Under the pieces are notes generated by a model. It ran no database searches. It was not told the origin of the DNA and worked only from the letters and a program-made list of their open reading frames with translations. A DNA stretch of 64,000 bases, from positions 1-64,000 of the forward strand of contig NZ_VDCQ01000017.1 in assembly GCF_006265175.1 (NCBI RefSeq), written 5' to 3'. Shown piece by piece: positions 16,452 through 25,114 of the stretch. The position numbers and the translations under genes were made by a program. This DNA comes from Paenibacillus hemerocallicola (GTDB taxonomy: Bacteria > Bacillota > Bacilli > Paenibacillales > NBRC-103111). Positions within the stretch are counted from its first letter, which is position 1. Every line of letters starts with the position of its first letter.

Positions 16452-17906
16452 ATGAGAATTATCTATCTCGATATCGATTCGTTGCGCCCGGACCATATGA
16501 GCTGCTACGGCTACGACCGGAAAACGACGCCGAACATCGATACGATCGCCGCAAGAGGCGTGCGCTTCAACAGCTGCTATACGGCATCCTCCCCTTGCGT
16601 CCCTTCGAGGGCGAGCTTTATGTCGGGTCGGTTCGGCATCAACCACGGCGCCTTGACCCATTGGGGACCGGGAGGCGAGTTTCAATATCCGGAAGGAGAC
16701 GGACACAGCGAGGAAATCCCGTTTTTCACCCGCTATATGCGCAAAGCCGGCTACAAAACGGTCACGTTCTCCTCGTTCGGGGATCGCCATCACGCCTGGT
16801 GGTACTTCGCCGGCTGGAACGAATTGCATACGCATACATTGAAGGAAGGCAACGAGAACGCGGACGAGGTGAACGCCGCCGTCATCCCTTGGCTGAAGGC
16901 GCACGGCAAAGAAGACGACTATTTCCTGCACATCCAATATTGGGACCCGCACACGTTCTACACATATCCGGTCGAATATATGGAGCAATGGAAGGACGCT
17001 CCCCTCAAAGCTTTCCCCGACGAAGCGACGATCGCCTCGCAGCAGTCGCAAAGCTTCCCGCGTTCGGCGCAGTTTCTGCATTGGGGAGACGAATTCCCCG
17101 CCACGATGCCGGAGAAAATCCGCAACCGCGACGACTTCAAGCATGCGATCGACGGCTATGACGGCGGCATCAGCTATATGGACAAGGCGGTCGGCGAGCT
17201 GCTGGACACGCTTCGAGAGCTCGGCATCGAAGACGAAGTATGCTTCATCATCAGCGCCGACCATGCGGAATCGATGGGCGAGCAGGGTATCTACATCGAG
17301 CATGCAAGCGCTACCGAGGCGGTGCACCACATCCCGTTGATTATTACGGTACCGGGGATGGACGAGCCGGGCAAGGCGATCGACGGACTCGTCTACAACG
17401 TAGACGTTATCGCCACCATTACCGAGCTCGTCGGCCTCGAAGTCCCGTCCGGCTGGGACGGCCAATCGTTCCTCCCGGCGTTGCAGGGCGGGCATTGGCA
17501 AGGACGCGACTATCTCGTCTTGGACCACGCGCTGTACGTTTGCCAACGAGCCGTCCGCGACGACAAATGGTACTTCATCCGGACGTATCATCCCGGCTTG
17601 TACACTCATTTTGACGAAGTCATTTTGTACGACATGGCGAACGACCCGAACCAAACGCGCAACGTCGCCGATCAATATCCGGACGTCGTCATGGAGATGG
17701 ACCACCGTTTGTCGCAATGGCTGCATGAGCAAGCCCGCAAGCCGGGATATCGCGCCGACCCGATGCAGAAGGTCATCGAAACCGGGCCGTTCAAATATTT
17801 GAAAGTGGAAGACTGGGTGCGCCGATTGGAGCACAAGGGTCGGCGCGAAGAGGCCGACCGGCTGCGCTCCGTCTATTCCCGGGAAGCGTTGCGACCCGCC
17901 TATTGA
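16452..17906 (+). CDS. Type I sulfatase (formylglycine-type), cytosolic
   Basis: A 484-residue alkaline-phosphatase-superfamily sulfatase. The N-terminal metal Asp residues are in YLDIDSLRPDH, and the active-site motif SPCVPSRASFMSGR carries Cys49, the residue normally converted to formylglycine (C-x-P-S-R). The second metal cluster is IISADHAESMGEQG. There is no signal peptide, so the enzyme should act inside the cell. The start at 16452 has AGGAGG; an upstream start at 16413 does not. It leads a run with an SsuABC-like importer, implying uptake of a sulfated compound followed by desulfation. No maturation enzyme (anSME or FGE) is seen in the window. Confidence 0.93.
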   Translation: MRIIYLDIDSLRPDHMSCYGYDRKTTPNIDTIAARGVRFNSCYTASSPCVPSRASFMSGRFGINHGALTHWGPGGEFQYPEGDGHSEEIPFFTRYMRKAGYKTVTFSSFGDRHHAWWYFAGWNELHTHTLKEGNENADEVNAAVIPWLKAHGKEDDYFLHIQYWDPHTFYTYPVEYMEQWKDAPLKAFPDEATIASQQSQSFPRSAQFLHWGDEFPATMPEKIRNRDDFKHAIDGYDGGISYMDKAVGELLDTLRELGIEDEVCFIISADHAESMGEQGIYIEHASATEAVHHIPLIITVPGMDEPGKAIDGLVYNVDVIATITELVGLEVPSGWDGQSFLPALQGGHWQGRDYLVLDHALYVCQRAVRDDKWYFIRTYHPGLYTHFDEVILYDMANDPNQTRNVADQYPDVVMEMDHRLSQWLHEQARKPGYRADPMQKVIETGPFKYLKVEDWVRRLEHKGRREEADRLRSVYSREALRPAY

Positions 17907-17938
17907 TACCCATCATCCCAGAAAAAGAGGTCGTTTGC

Positions 17939-18700
17939 ATGAAAAAACTTTCCAACAAAGCGCTAACTCTCCTTTCGGTTGTGCTCGGGATCGCACTCTG
18001 GTACGTGCTGTCCAAAGTTCCGGCGATCGGGGCCATCATCAATAATCCGTTTAACGTGGCGAAGACGTTTTTCACCGAACTGGAAAGCGGTCGGCTGTGG
18101 ACGAACATATGGGCGAGCCTGTTCCGCGTCATAGGCGGGTTTTCGCTCGGCTTGCTCGTCGCCATTCCGGTGGCGTTTCTGATGGCCTGGTATTCGATCG
18201 TCCGCGCCGTCGTCGATCCTTGGATCCAGTTTTTCCGCACGATTCCGCCGATCGCGCTGACGCCTATCGTTATCGTCTCCCAAGGGGTCGGGGAATCCGC
18301 CAAAATCTCGATTATTTTCGTAGCGACGTTTCTGGTCATGGTCATCTCGATTTTCCAAGGCGTGCGCAATGTGGACTCGACGCTGCTGCGCGCGGCCCGG
18401 GTGCTGGGCGCGAAAGATAAAGACATTTTTTTCGAAGTCGTCGTGCCCGCCTCCTTCCCTTACATTCTCGTAGGGGTCCGGCTCGGCCTGGCGGCTGCCT
18501 GGACGACGCTCGTGGCGGCGGAATTGACGGGAGCGAGCAAAGGGCTTGGCAATATGATCATGGAAGCGAGCCTGTACTTCCGTATGGATGTCGTTATTCT
18601 CGGCGTGATCGTAATCGGCATGATCGGTCTTGCCATGGATAAATTCGTGTTGTTTCTGGAAAGGAGGCTGACGGGATGGCAGGAAGTGCGTCCATCTTAA
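17939..18700 (+). CDS. ABC importer permease, SsuC/TauC type
   Basis: A 253-residue BPD-type permease with about six membrane spans (TLLSVVLGIALWYVLSKVPA first). The coupling loop with EAA-like sequence, LLRAARVLGAKDKDIFFEVVVPASFPYI, is as in nitrate/sulfonate/taurine importers. It begins 32 bases after the sulfatase stop and overlaps the ATPase gene by 25 bases, so the genes form one operon. Expected cargo is a sulfonate or sulfate ester, by analogy with the AtsRBC and SsuABC systems; this is inference. Confidence 0.9.
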   Translation: MKKLSNKALTLLSVVLGIALWYVLSKVPAIGAIINNPFNVAKTFFTELESGRLWTNIWASLFRVIGGFSLGLLVAIPVAFLMAWYSIVRAVVDPWIQFFRTIPPIALTPIVIVSQGVGESAKISIIFVATFLVMVISIFQGVRNVDSTLLRAARVLGAKDKDIFFEVVVPASFPYILVGVRLGLAAAWTTLVAAELTGASKGLGNMIMEASLYFRMDVVILGVIVIGMIGLAMDKFVLFLERRLTGWQEVRPS

Positions 18701-19509
18701 ACAATGGCACAGAACGCGGACAGCAGGAGGCCGCTCCGGCGAAAATCGAAATCGCCGGACTGTCGAAAATTTTCAAGGGCCGCAACGGGGACGTCGTGGC
18801 GCTGCAAAACACCGACTTGACGATCCGGCAAAACGAGTTCGTTTGCGTCGTAGGACCGAGCGGCTGCGGCAAAACGACATTGCTGAACATTATCGGGGGC
18901 CTGGAGAAAGCTTCGTCCGGCAGCGTCAAGGTCGACGGCAAAGAAGTAACCGGCCCCGGCAAGGAGCGCGGCGTCGTATTCCAGCAATACGCCTTGTTCC
19001 CTTGGAAAACGGTATTGAAAAACGTCGAGTTCGGCTTGAAGCTGCGCGGACTCGGCAAGCAGGAGCGCAAGGAAAAGGCGGAAAGCTATCTGGAAATGGT
19101 CGGACTGAAAGATTTCGCCCATTCGTATCCGAAGGAACTGTCCGGCGGCATGAAGCAGCGCGTCGCCATTGCCAGAGCTTATGCGGTTCAGCCGGAGGTT
19201 CTGCTTATGGACGAGCCGTTCGGCGCCCTGGACGCCCAGACGCGGGCGCAGTTGCAGGAGGATTTGCTCCGGACTTGGCAAAAAGAGAAAAAGACTTGCT
19301 TCTTCATTACCCACGATGTGGAAGAAGCGGTCATTCTCGCCCAACGCGTCATCATTATGAGCGCGCGGCCGGGACGCATCAAGGAAATGATCGACGTGGA
19401 CATTCCTTATCCGCGGGATCAGGCTACGAAGCTGGACAGCCGCTTCGTGGAGATCAAAAACGAAATATGGTCCAAGGTGTACAAGGAATATTTGGAAGTA
19501 TCGAAATAA
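18676..19509 (+). CDS. ABC importer ATPase, SsuB/TauB type
   Basis: A 277-residue ATP-binding subunit: Walker A GPSGCGKTT (about 60-68), Q-loop VFQQYALFPWKTV, signature LSGGMKQRVAIARA, Walker B VLLMDEPFGALD, H-loop FITHDVEEA. AAGGAGG precedes the ATG, inside the permease gene. The FPWKTV Q-loop context is typical of nitrate/sulfonate/taurine importers. It works with the permease before it and the binding protein after it. Confidence 0.93.
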   Translation: MAGSASILNNGTERGQQEAAPAKIEIAGLSKIFKGRNGDVVALQNTDLTIRQNEFVCVVGPSGCGKTTLLNIIGGLEKASSGSVKVDGKEVTGPGKERGVVFQQYALFPWKTVLKNVEFGLKLRGLGKQERKEKAESYLEMVGLKDFAHSYPKELSGGMKQRVAIARAYAVQPEVLLMDEPFGALDAQTRAQLQEDLLRTWQKEKKTCFFITHDVEEAVILAQRVIIMSARPGRIKEMIDVDIPYPRDQATKLDSRFVEIKNEIWSKVYKEYLEVSK

Positions 19510-19545
19510 GCTCGACAAAACAAACTATTATTGGGAGGTCACACC

Positions 19546-20619
19546 ATGTTCCGTACAAGCAATCGGTTATCCAAGCTTTCCGTTACGGCAATCCTACTCC
19601 TTCTGGCGCTGCTGGTCAGCGCCTGCGGCGCAGGCGGCAATACGCAATCGGGCGCTCCCGCCTCCGGCTCGGAAGGGCAAGGCTCTGGCGCGAAATTGGA
19701 AACGGTTAATTTCGCCTATATGCCCGATATGGGCGGAGCCACTCCCGTCGCCGTCGGACTGGAGAAAGGCTTCTTCAAGGAAGCGGGCATCAACTTGAAT
19801 GCCGTCAAATTTTTGAGCGGACCTCCCGAATTTCAGGCGATGGCTTCCGGCGATATCGACATCGCTTATATCGGACCCGGCGCCACCTTCCTGGCCGCCC
19901 AAGGCCAAGGCAACATTCTCGGCATCGTGAGCCTCGGCAACGCCGACATGGTGCTGGCGACGAAAAAATCCGGCATCACCGATTGGGCCGGCTTGAAAGG
20001 CAAAACGGTCGGCGTGCCTAAGGGCACCTCCGGCGAAATGGTGTTGAACCTCGGCATCGAGAAAGCCGGCTTGAAGCCGAGCGACGTCAACATTCTCAAC
20101 ATGGACGTGGCCGGCGCGGTCAGCGCTTTCGTAGCGGGCAAAGTCGACGCGGTCGCGATCTGGAACCCTTACTCGGCCGAAATCGAGAAACAGGTCGGGA
20201 AAGATAACTTCGTCAAGCTGGGCGACAACAGCAATTTTTATCCGGAATATATTTTCCCTTCGAGTTGGGTCGTCAATCCGAAGTTTCTGAAAGAAAAACC
20301 GGACGTCGTCAACAAGTTCATGCAGGCGATCGCCAAGACGACCGATTACAAAATCAAAAACGTGGACGAAGCGATCAAGCTGACTTCGCAATATACGCAA
20401 ATTCCCGAGGAAAATCTGCGTCAGGAAATGACGACGCTCGAATGGCAGACGAACGAGAAGGTCGCGCAGGCGTTCAAGGACGGCACGGCCGTGAAATGGT
20501 ACGACAATTTGCAGCAGCTGTTCGTAAAAAACGGCAAAATGGAGAAGGCGGTTCCTTCCGATACGTTCCTCGCGAAAGAGCCGATCATCAAAGCCGTCGA
20601 GGCGCTCGGCGCCAAATAA
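19546..20619 (+). CDS. SsuA/NMT1-like substrate-binding lipoprotein
   Basis: A 357-residue lipoprotein. The signal LSVTAILLLLALLVSACG gives a lipobox cysteine near residue 27. The mature part has the NMT1/SsuA fold: YMPDMGGATPVAVGLEKGFF, FQAMASGDIDIAYIGPG, LKGKTVGVPKGTSGEM. GGGAGG precedes the ATG at 19546; the frame opens 15 bases earlier without a site. It completes the sulfatase-importer operon, so a sulfate ester or sulfonate is the likely ligand. A GC-rich hairpin follows the stop. Confidence 0.92.
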   Translation: MFRTSNRLSKLSVTAILLLLALLVSACGAGGNTQSGAPASGSEGQGSGAKLETVNFAYMPDMGGATPVAVGLEKGFFKEAGINLNAVKFLSGPPEFQAMASGDIDIAYIGPGATFLAAQGQGNILGIVSLGNADMVLATKKSGITDWAGLKGKTVGVPKGTSGEMVLNLGIEKAGLKPSDVNILNMDVAGAVSAFVAGKVDAVAIWNPYSAEIEKQVGKDNFVKLGDNSNFYPEYIFPSSWVVNPKFLKEKPDVVNKFMQAIAKTTDYKIKNVDEAIKLTSQYTQIPEENLRQEMTTLEWQTNEKVAQAFKDGTAVKWYDNLQQLFVKNGKMEKAVPSDTFLAKEPIIKAVEALGAK

Positions 20620-20626
20620 TCAACGC

Positions 20627-20653
20627 AGAAGGGGCCTATAAGGGGCCCCTTCT
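20627..20653 (+). terminator. Hairpin after the sulfatase-importer operon
   Basis: AGAAGGGGCC (20627-20636) pairs with GGCCCCTTCT (20644-20653). The stem is strong, but only a short mixed CTGT follows instead of a clean T-run, so termination is likely but not certain. Confidence 0.65.
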
Positions 20654-20660
20654 CTGTCAA

Positions 20661-20842
20661 GAAAGTCTGCAAAGAGAGGAAGCGGTGAGGGCAAGAGATG
20701 GGGAATGCACTCCACTTCCGTTAAAATCGAGTTGTTTGGTTTGAAATATAGCGGTTACAACTCGATTTAAAAGTCAGCCGCTTCGCTTTCCGTACATCTC
20801 CCCCATCCCTTTCGGAAGTTCAACTCTCTCTTTTTGACTTTC
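20661..20842. repeat. Dispersed palindromic element, copy B
   Basis: About 182 bp between two converging gene ends. The outer ends GAAAGTC (20661-20667) / GACTTTC (20836-20842) are shorter than in the other copies. The central stem is AAATCGAGTTG (20724-20734) / CAACTCGATTT (20758-20768). Compared with copies A and C, T to A on the left arm is matched by A to T on the right arm, keeping the pair. The inner blocks AAAGAGAGGAAGCG and CGCTTCGCTTTCC are preserved. This copy lacks the AT-rich 51-bp motifs seen beside A and C. Confidence 0.8.
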
Positions 20843-20851
20843 TGGGCAAAC

Positions 20852-20874
20852 TAAAAAGGGGCCTTAACGGCCCC
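20852..20874 (-). terminator. Terminator overlapping the end of the response regulator gene
   Basis: On the minus strand GGGGCC (complement of 20869-20874) pairs with GGCCCC, followed by TTTTTAG. The TAA stop codon of the response regulator lies in the loop. Confidence 0.8.
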
Positions 20875-21559
20875 CTCTCACTTTCTGGATGAACGGCAGA
20901 AGATTGAGGTCGCGCAGAAGCGCCATCACTTCTTTCGTTCTTTTTTTGTTGAACTTTTTCAGGATGACATTGATTTGCGATTTGATCGTCGACAGCTCCA
21001 CTTGGCGGTCTTTGGCGATCTCCGCTATTTTCATGTCCTTCTGCAGCAGGTCGAGAATGGCGAGCTCGGAGGGCGTCAGCTGGGATACGATGACCGCGGC
21101 CTGCATGAAGCTTTCTTCGTTGCGCCTGATGCGCGTGAACTCGTTTTTGATTTTGTAGGCGACCTCGGGACGCACCTGCACGATTCCTTCATGAGCTTTG
21201 CGGATGCTGCCGATAATTTCCGTCACCGGACTCGTCTTCAGCAAATAGTCGACCGCCCCCGTCTCGAAAGCGCCGAATACCGTCTCGTCGTCCTCGTGGA
21301 CGGTAAGGAAAATGATTTTCATATCCGGATATTCCGCCAGAACCTGAATCGCCGTGGCGATTCCGTCGTGCTTGAAATCCATCTCGATATCCATCAGGAT
21401 CATATCGACCGGCTGCTTCCCGACAAGCTCCATCACCTCACGGCCGCTGGCCGCTTGGCCGACTACCCGCATGTCCGGCTCCTTGGCAATGCAATCGCAA
21501 AAATGCTCCCGGAGCACCTTCAAATCTTCGGCTACGATTATTCGTATCGGCTCTGTCAT
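20864..21559 (-). CDS. Response regulator, NarL/LuxR-like
   Basis: A 231-residue two-component regulator. The receiver domain has the acidic pair AEDL near residue 10, phospho-acceptor Asp57 in ILMDIEMD and the switch Lys in YLLKTSP. The C-terminal part, LTPSELAILDLLQKDMKIAEIAKDR then LSTIKSQINVILKKF, is a LuxR/GerE-like helix-turn-helix, somewhat divergent. It lies 16 bp after the histidine kinase and forms a pair with it. The last codons and stop are built into the terminator hairpin. Confidence 0.92.
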   Translation of the reverse strand: MTEPIRIIVAEDLKVLREHFCDCIAKEPDMRVVGQAASGREVMELVGKQPVDMILMDIEMDFKHDGIATAIQVLAEYPDMKIIFLTVHEDDETVFGAFETGAVDYLLKTSPVTEIIGSIRKAHEGIVQVRPEVAYKIKNEFTRIRRNEESFMQAAVIVSQLTPSELAILDLLQKDMKIAEIAKDRQVELSTIKSQINVILKKFNKKRTKEVMALLRDLNLLPFIQKVRGGR

Positions 21560-21575
21560 AAGCTGCAGTCCCCCA

Positions 21576-23096
21576 TCAAAGCTCCTCTTTCAATACGTAC
21601 AGCGGAATAATAAGCTGGAACGTGCTGCCCGCGTCAGGCTTGCTGGACAAATGGATGCGCCCGTAATGGCCCAGCACGACATGCTTGACGTAAGACAGCC
21701 CGACGCCCCAGTTTTTCGTCGTGTTTTTGCTCGTATAGAACGGATCGAACACCGTTTCCTGCAAATGCTCCGGTATACCCGGTCCGTTGTCGGCAATGTG
21801 GATAATAACCCACTTTTCTTCCCGGTAGGACAGCACGCTTATTACGCCGTCCGGACTCGAGCCGATCGCTTCGATCGCGTTGGTCAGCACGTTGTGGATC
21901 GCTTCCGTCATATGCTCCGCGTCAACGAGCACCATGACGCTCCGGTCGGGCAGCGTGCAATCGATCCGGATATTGTCCGGCACGTAGGCAAGCCGCTGCA
22001 CCGTTTCCTGAATCAGATCGGCGACGGCGCATGGCTTTAGATGCAAATGGTTCGTCTTGAACGATTGGTACAGTCTGTCCAGCCGCTGCAGCGTATGGCC
22101 GACGATATCCTCGGCTTGCGCCAGCGGGCCTCCCGCTTGTCCGGCACGATCCGTCAAGAGGCCTCCATGCTCCGCTTCCTTCCTCTGCTCGGCCGCTTGA
22201 CGAATCAGCAGCTGAATCATGATCAACTGGTTTTTGATCGCATGGGTAAACACCCGCGCCCCCATGTTCGCCGTCTTCAGCTTCCGCTCGAGCTGCATGT
22301 CCGCCTTCCCCATCTTCATCTCGACCTCGGCATAGCGCCATATCGACAAAAGGCTGACGAGCGACAGCACGCCCGTGAAGACGATGCTCAAATACCACTG
22401 GGTCACCGTAAGCGGCGGATTGAAATTGGAGAAATCGGAATACAGCACGTAATAGGTGCGAACGTCAAATACTTGCAGCGGTCCCATAAAGCCCAAATAA
22501 AAGTAAAACAGCACGAGCGTAAACACGCCGAGCAAAATGAACTTTCCTTGCTTCTTCACCCACGGAACGGTTACTTTCCGGTACTTCCATATCATCATGG
22601 AGATGGCGACGACCGCGGATACGACGATCCAGCCGCGCGTGACCCAACCGATCATATACGTATATTTGCGTTCCAGGACGACTAGCGCCATTTTGTAAAT
22701 AGCCGGTTCGTAAAACAAAATGTTCGCGATCGGCAAAATCAGATTGAGCGCATATATTTTCCACATGCTCTTGAACGGCCTATAGTACAGCAGCGAAACG
22801 GACAATCCGATCAGGCTGAAAATGAACAGCGAACGACCGACCGTAATCATCCGGCTGACGCCCCCTATTTTGATCGGAGAATGGAGCAGGAGGTTGCGGA
22901 TCTCGTCGTTGAAGAACAGCACCGTATTGACCTTGTAATAGAAGCCTCCGTACTTGGCGATAAACAGGATCAAGCCGGCCATGCTGAGAAACCAGCCGAT
23001 CAGCATGCTGCCCATCCAGTAGGCGGACGGATTGCGCGCCTTGGAAATAAACAGGATTATGGCCGCCGTCATCAGGAAAATGAGCAGGATCGTCAT
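21576..23096 (-). CDS. Membrane sensor histidine kinase with seven-span sensor
   Basis: A 506-residue kinase. About seven hydrophobic spans fill residues 1-255, resembling 7TM sensor modules. The phospho-acceptor is probably His285 in RVFTHAIKNQLIMIQLLI. The ATPase domain has the N box LTNAIEAIGSS, G1 DNGPGIPEHL and G2 WGVGLSYVKHV. The signal sensed is unknown. It is co-transcribed with the response regulator downstream. Neighbours on either side (sulfate-ester import, AAA+/TPR) are candidate targets but nothing in the sequence proves this. Confidence 0.92.
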   Translation of the reverse strand: MTILLIFLMTAAIILFISKARNPSAYWMGSMLIGWFLSMAGLILFIAKYGGFYYKVNTVLFFNDEIRNLLLHSPIKIGGVSRMITVGRSLFIFSLIGLSVSLLYYRPFKSMWKIYALNLILPIANILFYEPAIYKMALVVLERKYTYMIGWVTRGWIVVSAVVAISMMIWKYRKVTVPWVKKQGKFILLGVFTLVLFYFYLGFMGPLQVFDVRTYYVLYSDFSNFNPPLTVTQWYLSIVFTGVLSLVSLLSIWRYAEVEMKMGKADMQLERKLKTANMGARVFTHAIKNQLIMIQLLIRQAAEQRKEAEHGGLLTDRAGQAGGPLAQAEDIVGHTLQRLDRLYQSFKTNHLHLKPCAVADLIQETVQRLAYVPDNIRIDCTLPDRSVMVLVDAEHMTEAIHNVLTNAIEAIGSSPDGVISVLSYREEKWVIIHIADNGPGIPEHLQETVFDPFYTSKNTTKNWGVGLSYVKHVVLGHYGRIHLSSKPDAGSTFQLIIPLYVLKEEL

Positions 23097-23274
23097 CGTG
23101 TCACCCTACCGTTCGAATGTACCCCTATTTTAACATAATGTCGGATATTTCAATAAATAGAGCTCACGGACCCGGATCGAGACGCTTCCCAACATATCCC
23201 TCTCTTGCTATCATGAAGAGAAGCGGGCAGCGTGTCCATTTATGACAGGCAAGGTATAGGCAAAGGAGACGATA

Positions 23275-24237
23275 ATGATGACGGATCATCGCGACGATTT
23301 ATCGGAGCACCGCCGCAAAAAGCTGAAGCTGCTGCGGTTCGACGAGAATGAAAATAAGCTGGTGGAAACCGAAAAGCCGCAAGAAACATTCGAGGACGTC
23401 GGCGGATTGGACGAGGTCAAGAAAAAAATCCGCATGAACTTCATCTTTCCGCTGAAGCAGCCCGAGCTGTTTGCCGCCTATGGCAAAGAGGCCGGCGGGA
23501 GCCTGCTGCTCTATGGACCTCCCGGCTGCGGCAAAACGTTTTTGGCCCGCGCGGTCGCAGGCGAAATCGACGCTCACTTCATGCATATCGAGCTCCAGGC
23601 GATCTTGTCGATGTACGTCGGGCAAAGCGAGCACAACCTGCACGATTTTTTCGAGAAGGCAAGGAACAACAAGCCTTGCGTCATTTTCATAGACGAGCTG
23701 GATGCTTTGGGCGGCAACCGTCACCAGATGAGACAGCACCACGACCGAATGCTTGTCAACCAGCTGCTGCTGGAGCTGGACGGCCTTCAGGCTTCCAACG
23801 GCAACGTGTTCGTCATCGGGGCTACCAATACGCCTTGGTATTTGGACCCGGCACTGCGCAGACCGGGAAGATTCAACCATCTCGTATTCGTTCCGCCTCC
23901 GGAGGAGCCCGAGCGCGAGACGATCCTTAAGCTGAAGCTGGCGGGCAAGCCGGTCGGACAAATAGACTTGGCCAAAATAGCCAGAGAGACGAAGCATTTT
24001 TCCGGCGCGGATCTGCAGCAGGTCGTGAAGGACGCAGTCGAGTGCGCATTGGAGCGGTCGATGGAGAGCGGATCGATCGAGCCGATCACCCGGGACGACA
24101 TGAGCCGGGCGTGCAATGGAAGAAAACCGACTACGCTGGAATGGTTCGCCACGGCCAAAAATTATGCCACCTTCAGCGATGTCAATCAAGACTACAAGCA
24201 TGTGCTGGACTATATGAAGGCGAATGGGATGAAATAA
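23275..24237 (+). CDS. AAA+ ATPase, classic-clade (Cdc48/Vps4/FtsH-like) domain
   Basis: A 320-residue single-domain AAA ATPase. Walker A GPPGCGKT (81-88), pore-loop candidate SMYVGQSEHNL (about 112-122), Walker B CVIFIDELDAL (135-145), sensor 1 ATNTPW (183-188) and arginine-finger segment RRPGRF (195-200) are all intact. No protease or transmembrane segment is present. AAGGAGA precedes two adjacent ATG codons. The stop is 4 bases before the TPR membrane protein gene, so the two are a unit. I infer a protein remodelling or extraction machine whose TPR partner anchors it at the membrane. Confidence 0.92.
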   Translation: MMTDHRDDLSEHRRKKLKLLRFDENENKLVETEKPQETFEDVGGLDEVKKKIRMNFIFPLKQPELFAAYGKEAGGSLLLYGPPGCGKTFLARAVAGEIDAHFMHIELQAILSMYVGQSEHNLHDFFEKARNNKPCVIFIDELDALGGNRHQMRQHHDRMLVNQLLLELDGLQASNGNVFVIGATNTPWYLDPALRRPGRFNHLVFVPPPEEPERETILKLKLAGKPVGQIDLAKIARETKHFSGADLQQVVKDAVECALERSMESGSIEPITRDDMSRACNGRKPTTLEWFATAKNYATFSDVNQDYKHVLDYMKANGMK

Positions 24238-24241
24238 GGCG

Positions 24242-25114
24242 ATGATGGAGACGACAGCTTACACGACCCGCTTTCGCAAAGCGTATCAATTGATGGAGTG
24301 GAAGCGGCACGCGGAGGCGTTAAAGGAGGCCGGAGAGCTTATCCGGGAAAATCCCGACGATGCCGATGTTTACGCGCTGGCGAGCGACATTCATCTGAAG
24401 ATGGATCAGCACGACAAAGCGCTGCATTGGAGCGGAGAAGCGCTGAAGCGCGATCCCGAGAACCGGGTCGCCTGGTTCGTCCGGGTATCCGTCTATTACG
24501 AGACGGACAATGACAAGCCGCTGGAGGAAGCGCTGCGGGAAGCGTTGCGAATCGATCCTTATGAATCGCATTATTCGTTCCTGAAGGCCAATCTTTGCAA
24601 CAAAAAGGGCCGTTTCGCGGAAGCGAAGGCCCACATTGAAACGGCGCTGGAGCTGCAGCCGGAGAACGCGCTCTATTTGGCCGTGCTTGGTTATATCGAA
24701 GCGCTGCTGAAGCATTATGACGCCTCCAGGATATTCGAGCAAGAGGCGCTCCGCCTTGACTCGGAATCTCCTCACGTATTTTTGTATCTCGCCTGGGCCG
24801 CGGGCCGCAGAGACGAATACGAAGCCCAGACGAACTTTTTGAAAAACGCGATCCGGCTCGACCCCGTCAATGGACAGATCCGTACCGAGTATCTCGAAGC
24901 GCTGCAAAAAAACTATAAGCTTTACCGCTTCTTTCTATACCCCGCCAAGCTGCTCAAACGGTGGAAGCCCTGGCAGCTGCTGCTCGCATGGATCGTCGCG
25001 TGGATCGTGTTCAAGACGCTCGTGCTCGTCTTTATCGGGTTGTACATTTTGTCGCACTGGATGACGAAGCTGCTCGTGCATGTCAAAGTATTCGGCTGGA
25101 CGTTCAGGAAGTAG
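24242..25114 (+). CDS. TPR protein with C-terminal membrane anchor
   Basis: A 290-residue protein. Residues ~8-225 form about six tetratricopeptide-like repeats (for example ADVYALASDIHLKMDQHDKA and ALYLAVLGYIEALLKHYDAS). A basic segment, KLLKRWKPW, then leads to one or two hydrophobic spans (LLLAWIVAWIVFKTLVLVFI) near the C terminus. The topology suggests a cytoplasmic TPR scaffold fixed in the membrane by its tail. Its position directly behind the AAA+ gene suggests a substrate adaptor for that ATPase. Its 3' end overlaps the convergent exporter gene by 11 bases. Confidence 0.88.
   Translation: MMETTAYTTRFRKAYQLMEWKRHAEALKEAGELIRENPDDADVYALASDIHLKMDQHDKALHWSGEALKRDPENRVAWFVRVSVYYETDNDKPLEEALREALRIDPYESHYSFLKANLCNKKGRFAEAKAHIETALELQPENALYLAVLGYIEALLKHYDASRIFEQEALRLDSESPHVFLYLAWAAGRRDEYEAQTNFLKNAIRLDPVNGQIRTEYLEALQKNYKLYRFFLYPAKLLKRWKPWQLLLAWIVAWIVFKTLVLVFIGLYILSHWMTKLLVHVKVFGWTFRK

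Noticed and set aside
15350-17161. Plus-strand open frame of 603 codons
   Set aside because: It runs antisense through the ABC ATPase and out of frame through the sulfatase; both real genes have full motif sets.
16443-17834. Minus-strand open frame of 463 codons opposite the sulfatase
   Set aside because: Shadow of the sulfatase gene; no start signals or family features.
20657-20850. Small-RNA gene call for the palindromic element
   Set aside because: Structure and covariation are suggestive, but I see no clear promoter specific to the element; left as a repeat.
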